From positions 1 through 64,000 of the forward strand of contig JAGCNW010000042.1 in NCBI GenBank assembly GCA_017645785.1: 64,000 nt of DNA, read 5' to 3'. This DNA is from Treponema sp. GTDB taxonomy: Bacteria; Spirochaetota; Spirochaetia; Treponematales; Treponemataceae. Under the pieces are notes generated by a model, which saw nothing but the letters and a program-made list of their open reading frames with translations, searched no databases and was not told the origin of the DNA. The translations under genes were made by a program, and so were the position numbers. Shown here piece after piece: positions 55,318 through 64,000 of this stretch (position 1 is the first letter of the stretch; each line of letters begins with the position of its first letter).

Positions 55318-56628
55318 CTATGACCAGATGAGCCACAAAAGCAGGGCGGCGGAGGCGGTGGTCAAAAGGGTAAAGGGCGCTCCAAGTTTGAGCCAAGAGG
55401 CAAAATTCATGGGCTGGCCCTCTTTTTTTACGATTCCCATAGCGACAACATTGGCGCTGGCTCCGTAGGGGGTCAAATTTCCGCCCAAACAAGAGCCGAT
55501 CAAAAGGGCGAACATGTACAATTCGGGAGCGCTGCCAACGGATTTTGCCAAATCCGCCGCTACAGGAAGCATTACGATTATATAAGGAACGTTGTCGATA
55601 AAGCCCGAAAGAATTATCGAAACAAGCAAAACCAGTACAAAAGCGCCAACCTTGCTTCCATCGGTGATTCGAGCCAAGAAATTGGCAAAATCCATAAGGA
55701 GGCCCGATTCGCTAAGGGCGCCCACAACGACAAAAATTCCTATCAAGAAAAAGATGGTTTCCCAATCCAAATCCTTGACCAGTTCCCAAATCTCTTTGGC
55801 GGATTTTTTTTGGCAAAAAAAGTGCCAGGCCAAACCGATTATTCCAAGCGCCAAGACAAAGCTTCCGCTTGCAAAGGCAAATTCAATCTTTAGGAACGAA
55901 ATCGCGGCGAGGCCAAAAATCATCAAAAGCAAAAGGGCCGAAGGAAAGAGCGAAACGACTTTTGTCTCTTGCGCCTCGATTTTTTCTTTTGCGTTCCTAA
56001 AAATAAAGTAAAAGAAAACGCAGCCCACAAGCAAGCCGGTCTGGATAAAGAAAAATATCGAAAGTTTTTGGCTGTGGACAAAAAAGTCGTTAAAAGTGTA
56101 GCCGGCGAACGAAGCGAAAATCATGGACGGCGGGTCGCCGACGAGGGTGGCAGTCCCTTCCAAATTGGACATTACCGCCAAGCCGACCATAAAGTTTGTC
56201 GGATTGAGCCTTAGCTTTTTGCAAAGGGCCAGCGCGATTGGCGCCATAACCAAAACGGTCGCGACGTTTTCCACAAAAATAGAAATGATTCCCGTCATCG
56301 CCAAAATAAGAACGATTGCGATTCCGGCGCTGGGAGAAACTTTTATGATTTCGTCAGCCACCCTCGACGGCGCCTTTGAATAAATAAAAAGCGCGGCGAT
56401 AATCATCGAGCCGACATAAATCATCAAGACATTCCAATTAATCAATTCAAAAAGCGAATGGCAAATGGCGTAGCTTTTGCCGCCGCCGTCAAAAACGCTT
56501 TGGGGGAAAATCGTTCCAAGAGCAATCGCAATGATCGCCGCGCCCAAAGCAAAAAACACCTTTTTGCTTTGAAAAACAATTACAAGCGCGTACATTAAGA
56601 GCGCCAAGGTCAAGACAACAAATTTCAT
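55318..56628 (-). CDS. ArsB/NhaD/SLC13-type (ion transporter superfamily) permease
   Basis: 436 residues, 11-12 membrane segments. Family marks in both halves: VENVATVLVMAPIALAL and SNLEGTATLVGDPPSM, then FIDNVPYIIVMLPVA and GGNLTPYGASANVV. Members exchange cations or carry anions, arsenite or carboxylates. Its start overlaps the stop of the binding lipoprotein (ATGA), and cysE and pdxK lie upstream, which suggests transport of a sulphur or amino-acid compound. Confidence 0.85.
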   Translation of the reverse strand: MKFVVLTLALLMYALVIVFQSKKVFFALGAAIIAIALGTIFPQSVFDGGGKSYAICHSLFELINWNVLMIYVGSMIIAALFIYSKAPSRVADEIIKVSPSAGIAIVLILAMTGIISIFVENVATVLVMAPIALALCKKLRLNPTNFMVGLAVMSNLEGTATLVGDPPSMIFASFAGYTFNDFFVHSQKLSIFFFIQTGLLVGCVFFYFIFRNAKEKIEAQETKVVSLFPSALLLLMIFGLAAISFLKIEFAFASGSFVLALGIIGLAWHFFCQKKSAKEIWELVKDLDWETIFFLIGIFVVVGALSESGLLMDFANFLARITDGSKVGAFVLVLLVSIILSGFIDNVPYIIVMLPVAADLAKSVGSAPELYMFALLIGSCLGGNLTPYGASANVVAMGIVKKEGQPMNFASWLKLGAPFTLLTTASAALLLWLIWS

Positions 56629-57407
56629 TTTGAAACATCCTGTCCAAAATATTTCATCGATATATCTTTAAGCGTTCCGTCAAAACGCATGGCTTCCAGC
56701 GCGTTGTTCATTTCCATCAAAAGAGTTAAATTTTCAGAAGTCTTTCTGCAAGGAATCGCTACCCTAGAAAATTCTTCCGACACGGCGACAGCCTTTAACG
56801 GGGCGCTGGAATTGTTTTTCATATAAGTGTTGAACGCCAAAACTGAATTTACAGTGGATTCAACTCTATTTTGCAAAAGCAAGTTTATCGTTTCGTCAAA
56901 AGTATCCACAATGATAGGAATAGCGCCGTGCTTTCTTGCAAGCGCGTCATAAGTGCTGCCGAGCGAGTTGGCGGAGGTTCTGCCATTTAGGTCGCCAAAA
57001 GACTTTATTTCGTCATTGTCTTTTCTGATAATTACAACAGCCCTTTCGTAGGCATAGGGAGTGGAAAAGTAAAAGCGCTCTTTTCTTTCGGGCGTGATGG
57101 CGACTCCGTTCATAACAATGTCGCACTCATGCTTTTCCAAACAATTCAACAACCTTTCCCATTCAAGCTCAATAAATCTTGCCTTAACGCCAATTCGCCT
57201 GCACAATTCTTTGGCGACGTCAACATCAAAGCCGACCAATTGGTTTTGCTCATTATGGTAATTCCAAGGCTCCCACGCGCCTTCCAGCGCGATTACAAGT
57301 TCGCCCTTGGTCTTTACTTGGTCAAGCATGTCTTTTGGCTTGGGATTGTAGCAAGCGGAAAGAAAAAAACAAACGGCGCTTAAAAACAAAAACAAATACT
57401 TTTTCAT
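56625..57407 (-). CDS. Solute-binding lipoprotein, SBP family 3 (amino acid/cystine type)
   Basis: 260 residues from ATG 57407, after AGAGGGG. Lipobox LSAC (Cys18). Family-3 segments: ELVIALEGAWEPWNYHN, LVGFDVDVAKELCRRIG, CDIVMNGVAITPERKERFYFSTPY, GRTSANSLGSTYDAL. It binds an amino acid; cystine is a fair guess as cysE lies 14 bases upstream. No ABC permease or ATPase follows, only an ArsB/NhaD-type permease, translationally coupled. Confidence 0.88.
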   Translation of the reverse strand: MKKYLFLFLSAVCFFLSACYNPKPKDMLDQVKTKGELVIALEGAWEPWNYHNEQNQLVGFDVDVAKELCRRIGVKARFIELEWERLLNCLEKHECDIVMNGVAITPERKERFYFSTPYAYERAVVIIRKDNDEIKSFGDLNGRTSANSLGSTYDALARKHGAIPIIVDTFDETINLLLQNRVESTVNSVLAFNTYMKNNSSAPLKAVAVSEEFSRVAIPCRKTSENLTLLMEMNNALEAMRFDGTLKDISMKYFGQDVSK

Positions 57408-57421
57408 AATCCCCTCTAGAT

Positions 57422-58378
57422 TTATATCCACATGGCCTCTTGCAACTTAGCCGCTTCTTGCGGAGAAATGTTGTCCAAAGCCGTCTTAAATTTCAACTCT
57501 TGGTTCTTTATGCTGACAACCGTTTCGCAGGCGACAGACTTTGTGACAAACGTGTTGCCGCCAATGACGGAATTTTTTCCGATGACTGTGTCGCCTCCCA
57601 AAATCGAGGCGCCTGAATAAATCGTTACGTTGTCTTCGATTGTAGGATGGCGCTTTACGCCCTTAAGAGATTGTCCGCCGTTTGTGCTCAAAGCGCCCAA
57701 GGTGACTCCTTGGTAAACCTTGACATGTTCGCCGATTACGGTTGTTTCGCCGATTACAATTCCGGTGCCGTGGTCGATGAAAAAATACTTTCCCAAATTG
57801 GCGCCGGGATGGATGTCGATACCCGTGCGGTTGTGAGCGTATTCAGTCATTATTCGCGGAATCAAGGGCACACCCAAAACAAAAAGTTCGTGGGCAAGGC
57901 GGTTTACCGCGATGGCGTAAAAGCCTGGGTAAGACAAAATGATTTCTGTTTTGTCAAAGGCGGCCGGGTCTCCGTCGTAAGCCGCCTGCAAGTCGGTCTC
58001 CAAAAATTCCCGGACGCGGGGAATCCTGTCAAAAAATTCATGGGTGACAAGCCGCGAGCGCTCGCGGAGCTTTTCTTCGTCCGCGCCCTCGTTTTGCGGC
58101 AATTTTTTTAGCGCCAAGAAAATCTGCTTGTTCAAAACAAGCATGACTTCGCGACACAAGACAGAAATATAATTTTCAAAGTCGCTTACTTTGTATTCGC
58201 GCTCGCGGAAGTATCCGGGAAACAAAATGCGAAAAAATTTTTCAATCAAGCCCTGAATTAAAACAACGTCAAGCTCAACTTCGTCGTCGGTCTTGTTGAT
58301 GAAGAAATTTTCTTTTTTGTAATGCTCGATTATTCCACGAATGGAACTGGCCTCGAGCATTTCATAGTTTTTCGGCAT
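57422..58378 (-). CDS. cysE: Serine O-acetyltransferase
   Basis: 318 residues, of the longer EpsC-like type. A helical N-terminal domain (1-170) and a left-handed beta-helix with HNRTGIDIHPGANLG (catalytic His-Asp area), IDHGTGIVIGETTVIG and YQGVTLGALS. It makes O-acetylserine, the precursor of cysteine. It lies between pdxK and the binding lipoprotein and may also use an internal promoter (TATCCT, 6 bases before ATG). Confidence 0.93.
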   Translation of the reverse strand: MPKNYEMLEASSIRGIIEHYKKENFFINKTDDEVELDVVLIQGLIEKFFRILFPGYFREREYKVSDFENYISVLCREVMLVLNKQIFLALKKLPQNEGADEEKLRERSRLVTHEFFDRIPRVREFLETDLQAAYDGDPAAFDKTEIILSYPGFYAIAVNRLAHELFVLGVPLIPRIMTEYAHNRTGIDIHPGANLGKYFFIDHGTGIVIGETTVIGEHVKVYQGVTLGALSTNGGQSLKGVKRHPTIEDNVTIYSGASILGGDTVIGKNSVIGGNTFVTKSVACETVVSIKNQELKFKTALDNISPQEAAKLQEAMWI

Positions 58379-58402
58379 TCTTCTAGGATAGCGCCTTTTA
58401 AA

Positions 58403-59236
58403 TTATTTTTCTAGTCTACCCACCAAGAAAGGAATTGCCTTTTCGAATTTGACTCCGTAGAAATGGGAATCGTCGCCAAGAGTCTTTTTCATGGACTCGA
58501 CGACAAAATCGGCGGCAATCGCGGCGGCTTCCAAAACCGGCTTTCCTCTCATAAGGGATCCTGCAAAGGCTGAGGCGTAAACGTCGCCAGTTCCGTGCAT
58601 TGCGGCGGGAAGGCGGTCGTTGAAGTAGTAGTCAATCTTCTTTCCGTCAGAAACGGCAACGCCCAACTTTGCGGGGTCAAAGCTAACGCCTGTCAAAATT
58701 ACGTTCTTGGCGCCAAGCTTGTGGAGGCCGGCGATCGTCTTTTCGATGTAGGCCTTGTCGTAGCCGCTTTCGATGTATTCCTGTCCAAGAAGGAAAGAGG
58801 CCTCTGTCAAGTTGGGAAGCGCGTAGTCGGCTTCGGCCACAAGGCGTGCCATCTCTTTGGGAAAGTCGTCGTCAAAGCCGGCGTAAAGCTTTCCGTTGTC
58901 GGCCATGGCCGGGTCGACGATTTTTACCGCGCCGGGGCGGGCCGCTTTTTTGAATATGTCGAGTATGTGTGGAATTTGCGATTTTGAAACATAGCCTGTG
59001 TAAAAAGCGTCGAAGTCGATTTTTTCCTTGAGCCACTGGTCAAGAATTTTTGGCATTTCGTCGGTAAGGTCGCGGAAAGTCCAAGCGCTAAAGCCTTTTC
59101 CTGTATGGTTTGAAAGAACGGAACTTGGCAAAATCGCAGTTTCGATTCCGCAAGCGCTGACAATGGGAAGGGCTACAGTGAGCGAGCACTGGCCTACGCA
59201 AGACACGTCCTGAATTGTAAGAAGTCTGTGATCCAT
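58403..59236 (-). CDS. pdxK: Pyridoxal/pyridoxine kinase
   Basis: 277 residues, ribokinase fold. QDVSCVGQCSLTVALP at the start, YTGYVSKSQ, VDPAMADNGKLY and the anion hole MHGTGDVYASAFAGSL with the catalytic Asp. Makes pyridoxal phosphate, which cysteine synthase needs, in line with cysE downstream. GGAGG lies before the ATG. Confidence 0.9.
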   Translation of the reverse strand: MDHRLLTIQDVSCVGQCSLTVALPIVSACGIETAILPSSVLSNHTGKGFSAWTFRDLTDEMPKILDQWLKEKIDFDAFYTGYVSKSQIPHILDIFKKAARPGAVKIVDPAMADNGKLYAGFDDDFPKEMARLVAEADYALPNLTEASFLLGQEYIESGYDKAYIEKTIAGLHKLGAKNVILTGVSFDPAKLGVAVSDGKKIDYYFNDRLPAAMHGTGDVYASAFAGSLMRGKPVLEAAAIAADFVVESMKKTLGDDSHFYGVKFEKAIPFLVGRLEK

Positions 59237-59334
59237 ATTTTTAATTCCTCCGCTTGCAATAATAGCAAAAAAATGACATTATGCATATAGAATTTTCAAT
59301 ACAATTTTGTTATATTCTGCAATAGTCTTTTATT

Positions 59335-60060
59335 ATGACCCAAAAATTTCAAGTTCTGTTTCAAGACCAAAACATCGCTGTCATAAACAAAAGCGCAGGC
59401 CTTTTGTCCGTTCCATACCCCGGATGCCGCGCAAAAACCGCCATCGCCCTTTTGGAAGAATACATGAGAAAGCGGGGAACCTTTTCCGCAAAGCATAGGC
59501 CTTTCGCAGTCCACCGCTTGGACAAAGAAACCAGCGGCGTAATGATGTTCGCCCTTAACGAGCGCGCGCAAAAAATCATAATGGATTCTTGGCAAAAAAT
59601 GGTCTCAGAGCGCCTTTACCGCGCCGTTGCCGAAAACCCGCGCGGCCCCGCAAAATCTCTTCCAGACGAAGGAACTATTGACAGCCCCTTGGCTTACAAC
59701 GCCTACAACGTGGCCTTTGTTCCAAAAGCAGGCTCAAAAGGCGCGAGCTTTAAGACAATCCCGGCTCGAACAAACTATAAAATCATCGCTCGCTCAAAAC
59801 AATTCACGATGTTTGAACTGTCGCTGGACACCGGCCGCAAGAACCAAATCCGCGCCCATTTGGCTAGCCTTGGCTATCCTCTTTGCGGAGACAAAAATTA
59901 CAGGGCAAAGACAAACCCCTTTGGCCGCCTGGCCCTGCACGCGCGGACGCTGGAATTTGTTCACCCTTGGACAAAAGAAAAAATGCGCTTTGAAATCCCC
60001 GAGCCTTCGGAGTGGCTTATATCTTGTAGCTGTCGATCAAGCCAAGAACTTCCTTGTTGA
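59335..60060 (+). CDS. RluA-type rRNA/tRNA pseudouridine synthase
   Basis: 241 residues. Catalytic motif HRLDKETSG, then [42 protein letters not shown]. It lacks an S4 domain. Target base not predictable. The last 15 codons ([13 protein letters not shown]) run into the convergent MCP gene by 44 bases; the normal family end is nearer EPSEW, so the original stop appears lost. Confidence 0.9.
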   Translation: MTQKFQVLFQDQNIAVINKSAGLLSVPYPGCRAKTAIALLEEYMRKRGTFSAKHRPFAVHRLDKETSGVMMFALNERAQKIIMDSWQKMVSERLYRAVAENPRGPAKSLPDEGTIDSPLAYNAYNVAFVPKAGSKGASFKTIPARTNYKIIARSKQFTMFELSLDTGRKNQIRAHLASLGYPLCGDKNYRAKTNPFGRLALHARTLEFVHPWTKEKMRFEIPEPSEWLISCSCRSSQELPC

Positions 60061-61837
60061 GCCTTGCGTTGTTCTCCGATTCCGCGGAAGACTTTTCGGC
60101 TTGCTTTAAAATCTCGCCGACAGAATTCTTTATGCTGGCTGTAAGAATCGTAATTTCACTGGCCGAAGTTCTAAGCTCGTCCATTTTTGAGAATACCTTC
60201 GCGCTTTGCTCTTGCATCTCGGCGCTGGCGCTTTTGATCGATGACGAAGACGTCTCGACGACAAACATAGACTCGAGCAAACTCTTTGTTCCAAGCTGTT
60301 GCTCGTTGACGCTGGCCAAAACCTCGGCAAGCATCGATTGAATCTCGCCGATTCTTGAGTCCAAGCTTTGGAACGAAGCGAGAGAAAGTTTTGAAGCGTC
60401 CACAATTCCTGTGATGGCTTCTGTAATTGACTTGATCAAATCGCCGATGCTCTTTGACTGCTTGGCCGAGCTTTCGGCAAGGTTTCGGATTTCGCCGGCA
60501 ACGACAGCAAAGCCTTTTCCGGCCGCGCCAGCGTGCGCCGCCTCGATGGAAGCGTTCATGGCCAGCAAGTTTGTTTGGCTTGCGATGTTGCGGATAACTG
60601 CGTTGGCTTCCTTTAGACGGCCGGCCTGCGCTTGGATTTCGCCAACCTTGTCAACAACAGTCATCTGGTCCTTTTGGCCTGTCTTTGAGTCGTTGACCAA
60701 GAGCTCGTACCTTTGCGAAATCTTAGAAATGTTCTCGTCGATGCTTTGAATGTTGGCGGAGATTTCCGTCGCGTGGCCAGAAATCTCGCTGATGGCTTCG
60801 GATTGCATCGCGATTCTTGAAGCGAAAAGCTGGATGGACTTGCTTACGTTAGAGCTGCTTTCGGCGACCATGTCCATCGTCTCGTTCTGGATCTTTGAGC
60901 GGGCGCTGATTTCCTGGATGCGCTCGTTGGTCTTTTGAACGTCGCCGATAGTCGACTGAGAATGGTCTCCGATTTCCGTTCCTGAGTAAACGAGTGAAGC
61001 GACCGATTCCTTAATTTTTTTGAACATGTTTGAAAGGCTTTCTGTAAGCTTGTTGCAGCTTTCCGCCAAGTCACCAATTTCGTCCTTGGCCTTTACTGGA
61101 ATCTTTTTAGACAAGTCCGCCTTGCCGATGGCGATGTCGGTAATTTCGTTTGTGACCTTTTGGATGCGGCCGAACAAGGCGCTCAAAGCGACATTCAAGA
61201 CAAAAATTACGGCGGCAAGCAAAACAAGCGAAATCAAGGCGATGTAAATGATGAGCCATTTAATCGAAGAGCGCAAGCCGCTGGCGTCGTAGTCGGCGGC
61301 GATAAAGCCTATGGCGCGGCCGTTGTCCACAATCGGAGCGAAGACAGTGATGAGCCAACCCCAACCTTCCTGCTTGGTCATTTTGCTTGCCTGGCAAGTC
61401 AAAGTTTCCATGGCGCGCAAGGCGGGCTCTCCGTAGTTGTCCCGTGTTTCCAACGTTCCCAAAGTGGAAAAATTTTCTTCGTCGCTGGGGTCGCAAGAGC
61501 CGTCAACGACATACATATATTCCTTGCTGTTGGCGGGAATCATCGTGTAAAAATATTTTGCCGAAGACGCTTCTTTCATAACAAGCAAATCTTCATGCAT
61601 TCTTTTGTAAATCAAGGAATCTTGGTTTTGGGTGTCGATTATTTTACGGAAGCGCTCGATATTTTCGTTTACATATTTGGAACCATGCTCAACAAGAGGC
61701 TTTCCTTCGGCCACAAAAGTGTCCACGCAAATTTGGGCGGCTCTAAAAATCGCCAAAACGGAAAACAAAGCTATTACAAGCGCAAAAAATGCGGAAATGA
61801 AAATCGTGTACTTTACACGCAAAGAAGAAATCTTCAT
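60017..61837 (-). CDS. Methyl-accepting chemotaxis protein
   Basis: 606 residues. Membrane segments at 10-32 and 196-220, a periplasmic helical/Cache-like sensor between, HAMP ([19 protein letters not shown]), methylation helices and the hairpin [34 protein letters not shown] region. No CheR-docking pentapeptide at the end. It senses a ligand outside the cell and controls CheA. The promoter ends 8 bases before the ATG and overlaps the -35 of the divergent methylase gene. Confidence 0.94.
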   Translation of the reverse strand: MKISSLRVKYTIFISAFFALVIALFSVLAIFRAAQICVDTFVAEGKPLVEHGSKYVNENIERFRKIIDTQNQDSLIYKRMHEDLLVMKEASSAKYFYTMIPANSKEYMYVVDGSCDPSDEENFSTLGTLETRDNYGEPALRAMETLTCQASKMTKQEGWGWLITVFAPIVDNGRAIGFIAADYDASGLRSSIKWLIIYIALISLVLLAAVIFVLNVALSALFGRIQKVTNEITDIAIGKADLSKKIPVKAKDEIGDLAESCNKLTESLSNMFKKIKESVASLVYSGTEIGDHSQSTIGDVQKTNERIQEISARSKIQNETMDMVAESSSNVSKSIQLFASRIAMQSEAISEISGHATEISANIQSIDENISKISQRYELLVNDSKTGQKDQMTVVDKVGEIQAQAGRLKEANAVIRNIASQTNLLAMNASIEAAHAGAAGKGFAVVAGEIRNLAESSAKQSKSIGDLIKSITEAITGIVDASKLSLASFQSLDSRIGEIQSMLAEVLASVNEQQLGTKSLLESMFVVETSSSSIKSASAEMQEQSAKVFSKMDELRTSASEITILTASIKNSVGEILKQAEKSSAESENNARLNKEVLGLIDSYKI

Positions 61838-61845
61838 AAAAATAA

Positions 61846-61874
61846 ATTATAAAGCATAAAATTGACTTTTTCAA
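61846..61874 (-). promoter_or_regulatory. Promoter of MCP, predicted leaderless
   Basis: Minus strand TTGAAA (61874-61869), 17 bases, TATAAT (61851-61846); ATG 61837 follows after 8 bases. Overlaps the divergent promoter at 61862-61889. Confidence 0.7.
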
Positions 61875-61889
61875 GTTTTTTCTTAATAA
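61862..61889 (+). promoter_or_regulatory. Promoter of TrmH-like gene, predicted leaderless
   Basis: TTGACT (61862-61867), 16 bases, TAATAA (61884-61889); ATG 61897 follows after 7 bases. Confidence 0.5.
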
Positions 61890-61896
61890 TAAAAGA

Positions 61897-62709
61897 ATGA
61901 TAAATCCCAACAAACTTTTCCAACTGGCGGGCGGCCAACAAAGACGAAAGCTGGCCCTTTGCTTCGGCGCCTTGGAGCGCGACATTTTGGGAATGGCCGA
62001 AAAAGGCTCGGAATACAACTTTTCTTCGATGACACGGGCCGACTACATAAAGGCCTTGTGCCGAGTCTTTTTGCAAGACCCCAAAATTTCGCTGGAGGCC
62101 GCCCAAAAGATTGAGGACGCGCTCAACGCAAACCCGTTGGACGAGCGCTTGGCCTGCAACCTGGCCCGCAACGAGCTTCTTTCTATAATCGGAACCTTTC
62201 CCGCGGAATGGGATTTGATAATCGCTCCCCATCCAAATTTGAGCCAAGACGGAACGGTGGCAAAGCGCGACTTTTTTCCCGGCCTTGCCGTTTACGCGGA
62301 AGACATCCGTTCCCCCTTTAACCTCGGCTCCATCTTTAGAACCGCCGAAGGAATGGGAGCGGAAAAAATTTATCTTTCGCCAGGCTGCTGCAACCCGGAG
62401 CATCCCCGTTCCCTAAGGAGCGGAATGGGCTGCGTCCAAACGATGGGCTGGCAGCGCGCCTCCCTTGACGAATTGCCCCAAGACCAAAATATTTTTGTCC
62501 TGGAAACCGGCGGAACTCCGATCGACGAATTTGAATTTCCTAAAAGCGGGATTTGCATAATAGGCTCGGAGGAATTGGGAGCCAGCCCCCAAGCGCTTGC
62601 AAAAGCGACTTATGGCCGAGTCACAATTCCGATGAAAGGATTAAAGGCCTCGCTCAATGTGGGCGTCGCCTTTGGCATCCTTATGCAAAAATGGGTCGAG
62701 GCGCTTTAG
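61897..62709 (+). CDS. TrmH/SpoU-family RNA 2'-O-methyltransferase
   Basis: 270 residues. A helical N-terminal domain of about 120 residues precedes the SPOUT domain with DIRSPFNLGSIFRTAEGMG, ICIIGSEELGASPQAL and IPMKGLKASLNVGVAFGIL. Methylates a ribose in rRNA or tRNA; the target is not fixed by motifs. Overlaps the convergent HDOD gene by four bases. Confidence 0.9.
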   Translation: MINPNKLFQLAGGQQRRKLALCFGALERDILGMAEKGSEYNFSSMTRADYIKALCRVFLQDPKISLEAAQKIEDALNANPLDERLACNLARNELLSIIGTFPAEWDLIIAPHPNLSQDGTVAKRDFFPGLAVYAEDIRSPFNLGSIFRTAEGMGAEKIYLSPGCCNPEHPRSLRSGMGCVQTMGWQRASLDELPQDQNIFVLETGGTPIDEFEFPKSGICIIGSEELGASPQALAKATYGRVTIPMKGLKASLNVGVAFGILMQKWVEAL

Positions 62710-64000
62710 GCGTCCTCTTGTTTGTGGAAGGCGTCAAGCAATTGCTTTGAAATCTTTTGGAACTGGCTTTCGTTTGTAAGCTTAAATTCCTTAAGAACGT
62801 CAACGTCGATTTGATAGAAGGCCACGTCTTGCTTTTGGTAGTGGGTCATAAGGTCGGCCAAATAAACAACGTGAACTAATTTCTTCACTTCTTCGGGAGC
62901 GGAATCAGGAGCGTGGTGGTATCTGATCGCGCCGACGATAATGTCCGGGAAATTCCATTTTTCGGCGACACGCGCTCCAATCTCGGCGTGGTTTACGCCG
63001 GCGACAAGCTTTTCAAAAATATCGACCGAAACATTTTTTTCGGCGCTCATTTTGCGCACACCGTTGATAAAGTCGGGATGGCTTGTCTCAAAAATAATTT
63101 TTCCCATGTCGTGCAAAAGGCCGCAAACGTAAGCGTCCTCTATGATGTTGCGGTTGCCGGAACAAAAGTTGCGCGCCAAGTTGTATGAATAAAAAGCGAC
63201 TTGGTAGGCGTGCGACCACAAATCTTCTTTGCCGCCGCCAACTTTGGCGAATGACTGAACCGCTCCGATAGAGAAAAGCAAATTCTTTATGCCGCGCAAA
63301 CCGACCAACTTTACCGCGTCGTAAATGCTGGAGCAAGGGCTGGCCAAAGCGAAGGCCGCCGAGTTGACCAACTTTAAAAGTTCGGCGCTCAAAGAAACGT
63401 CGTTTGATATTTGCATGGCGATGTCGCTCATCTTTGAATCAGGGTTGCTCAAGAGGCGGTTTATCGCCGAGATGTTCTCGGGGAACTGGGGAAGCTCGTC
63501 AATGACCTTTACAAATTCGTCAGAGATAAAGTCAATGTCGTCCTGTGTCTTTTGGTTGAGCGGAAGAATGATGCGGGTGATTGTCTCGCCGTTTTCGCAA
63601 ATGACTTGGAAATTTTCTTCGGTAAGGCCGATTTTTTCCAGCATCAAAATCATGATTACAAGGCCAAGTCCAGCGCCTTCTGAATTGTCCAAAATCTGGT
63701 CCATCGCCTGTTCGACGGAAGTGTATTGCTGGGCGCGGCTAAGCTTGTCGTGAATGCGCTTGTATTCAAATATCGTCAAGTCCGAATTGTTGCGGACTTC
63801 GATTTTAATTTTATTGTTGCGGAACTGGAGAATCAGGCGAATGTAAAGGCCGGCCTTTTTTTGCAAGCCCAAAAAGTAATTGATGTCGTTGAGCGTGTCG
63901 TCCTTAAAAGTCTTCATTCCAAGCTCGTAGTCGGCCTGGTTTGTTATGTCCAGCTTCTTGAATTTAAAGTACACGCGTTTTGTGTTGGCTTTTTTGGCGT
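62706..64000 (-). CDS. GHKL-like ATPase plus HDOD signalling protein (partial)
   Basis: At least 422 residues from GTG 63974, but the frame stays open to the window edge, so the true start is probably outside. The N-terminal 140 residues resemble a histidine-kinase ATPase domain with the G2 box NSEGAGLGLVIMILML and no H-box seen. Residues 150-400 form an HDOD domain (LPQFPENISAINRLLSNPDS, LVNSAAFALASP, GLLHDMGKIIFE, VNHAEIGARVAEKW). HDOD proteins act in signalling, often with motility or cyclic-di-GMP circuits. Confidence 0.85.
   Translation of the reverse strand, partial: AKKANTKRVYFKFKKLDITNQADYELGMKTFKDDTLNDINYFLGLQKKAGLYIRLILQFRNNKIKIEVRNNSDLTIFEYKRIHDKLSRAQQYTSVEQAMDQILDNSEGAGLGLVIMILMLEKIGLTEENFQVICENGETITRIILPLNQKTQDDIDFISDEFVKVIDELPQFPENISAINRLLSNPDSKMSDIAMQISNDVSLSAELLKLVNSAAFALASPCSSIYDAVKLVGLRGIKNLLFSIGAVQSFAKVGGGKEDLWSHAYQVAFYSYNLARNFCSGNRNIIEDAYVCGLLHDMGKIIFETSHPDFINGVRKMSAEKNVSVDIFEKLVAGVNHAEIGARVAEKWNFPDIIVGAIRYHHAPDSAPEEVKKLVHVVYLADLMTHYQKQDVAFYQIDVDVLKEFKLTNESQFQKISKQLLDAFHKQEDA

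Noticed and set aside
1-64000. CRISPR arrays, tRNA genes, intact insertion sequences or prophage
   Set aside because: No regularly spaced direct repeats, no clear tRNA cloverleaf with a GTTCGAATC-type arm, and no complete transposase or phage structural genes were seen by reading; a tRNAscan or HMM search would be decisive.

Overview
The window looks like a chromosome segment of a host-associated spirochaete close to Treponema. The basis is the overall gene content: a natural Amt/P-II fusion, MurA with Asp in place of the catalytic Cys, a Maf-type motility-associated glycosyltransferase, many cyclic-di-GMP and chemotaxis proteins, and permissive spirochaete-type lipoboxes. No database search was possible, so genus is an inference. 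The left edge carries the first ~106 bases of a 16S rRNA gene on the minus strand, with its promoter. The right edge cuts a GHKL-HDOD gene.

Layout. 1-10.2 kb: 16S 5' end; STAS/zinc-ribbon protein; TrmJ; an AAA+ NtrC-like protein, a degenerate WecG/TagA protein, RsmE and CtpA in one minus-strand run; DTW tRNA-modifying enzyme; thioredoxin; an ABC-F ATPase and a PilZ protein. 10.3-20.6 kb: a membrane/TPR protein pair, MurA, PepT, a threonine-synthase homologue lacking its PLP lysine, a HAD phosphatase, TrxB and a NagZ-like GH3 enzyme. 20.6-25.3 kb: an accessory island with a YjbR protein, a decayed Rpn-family nuclease gene, a small acidic protein, a 49-residue Pmp3/YqaE protein and an AT-rich UvrD-like helicase carrying an internal nuclease-like domain. 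25.4-31.1 kb: PNPOx-like and MIF-like proteins, SIMPL protein, COG2509 flavoprotein, degenerate GGDEF protein and a CDF metal exporter. 31.2-40.1 kb: nitrogen and metal block (Amt-P-II fusion behind a two-terminator leader; Fur/Zur plus ZnuA; small secreted proteins; ArsR plus Zn/Cd P-type ATPase). 40-47.8 kb: HD-GYP, signal peptidase I, PASTA-containing FtsI-type PBP, Maf glycosyltransferase, a second HD-GYP with altered HD motif, an aldo/keto reductase-like protein. 47.8-55.3 kb: GlyRS and a Lol/MacB-like export set (ATPase, two FtsX permeases, LolA-like carrier, beta-barrel protein). 55.3-64 kb: PdxK, serine acetyltransferase, cystine-type binding lipoprotein and an ArsB/NhaD-type permease in one operon; pseudouridine synthase, MCP, TrmH-type methylase, HDOD protein.

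Two genome-wide habits stand out. At least 16 genes have a good -35/-10 pair whose -10 box ends only 5-9 bases before the start codon, so their mRNAs should be leaderless or nearly so. Six promoter-like sites share one 30-base module (CTAGCAAAA, GCGC, then a -10 box at fixed spacing). In addition, eight convergent gene pairs overlap at their 3' ends. Other points of interest are terminators in the leaders of amtB and an HD-GYP gene that share a loop sequence, a short in-frame repeat coding for SSQ(A/D)xNAA linkers, and an acidic ID(D/E)LFGD motif shared by two proteins of the Lol-like set.
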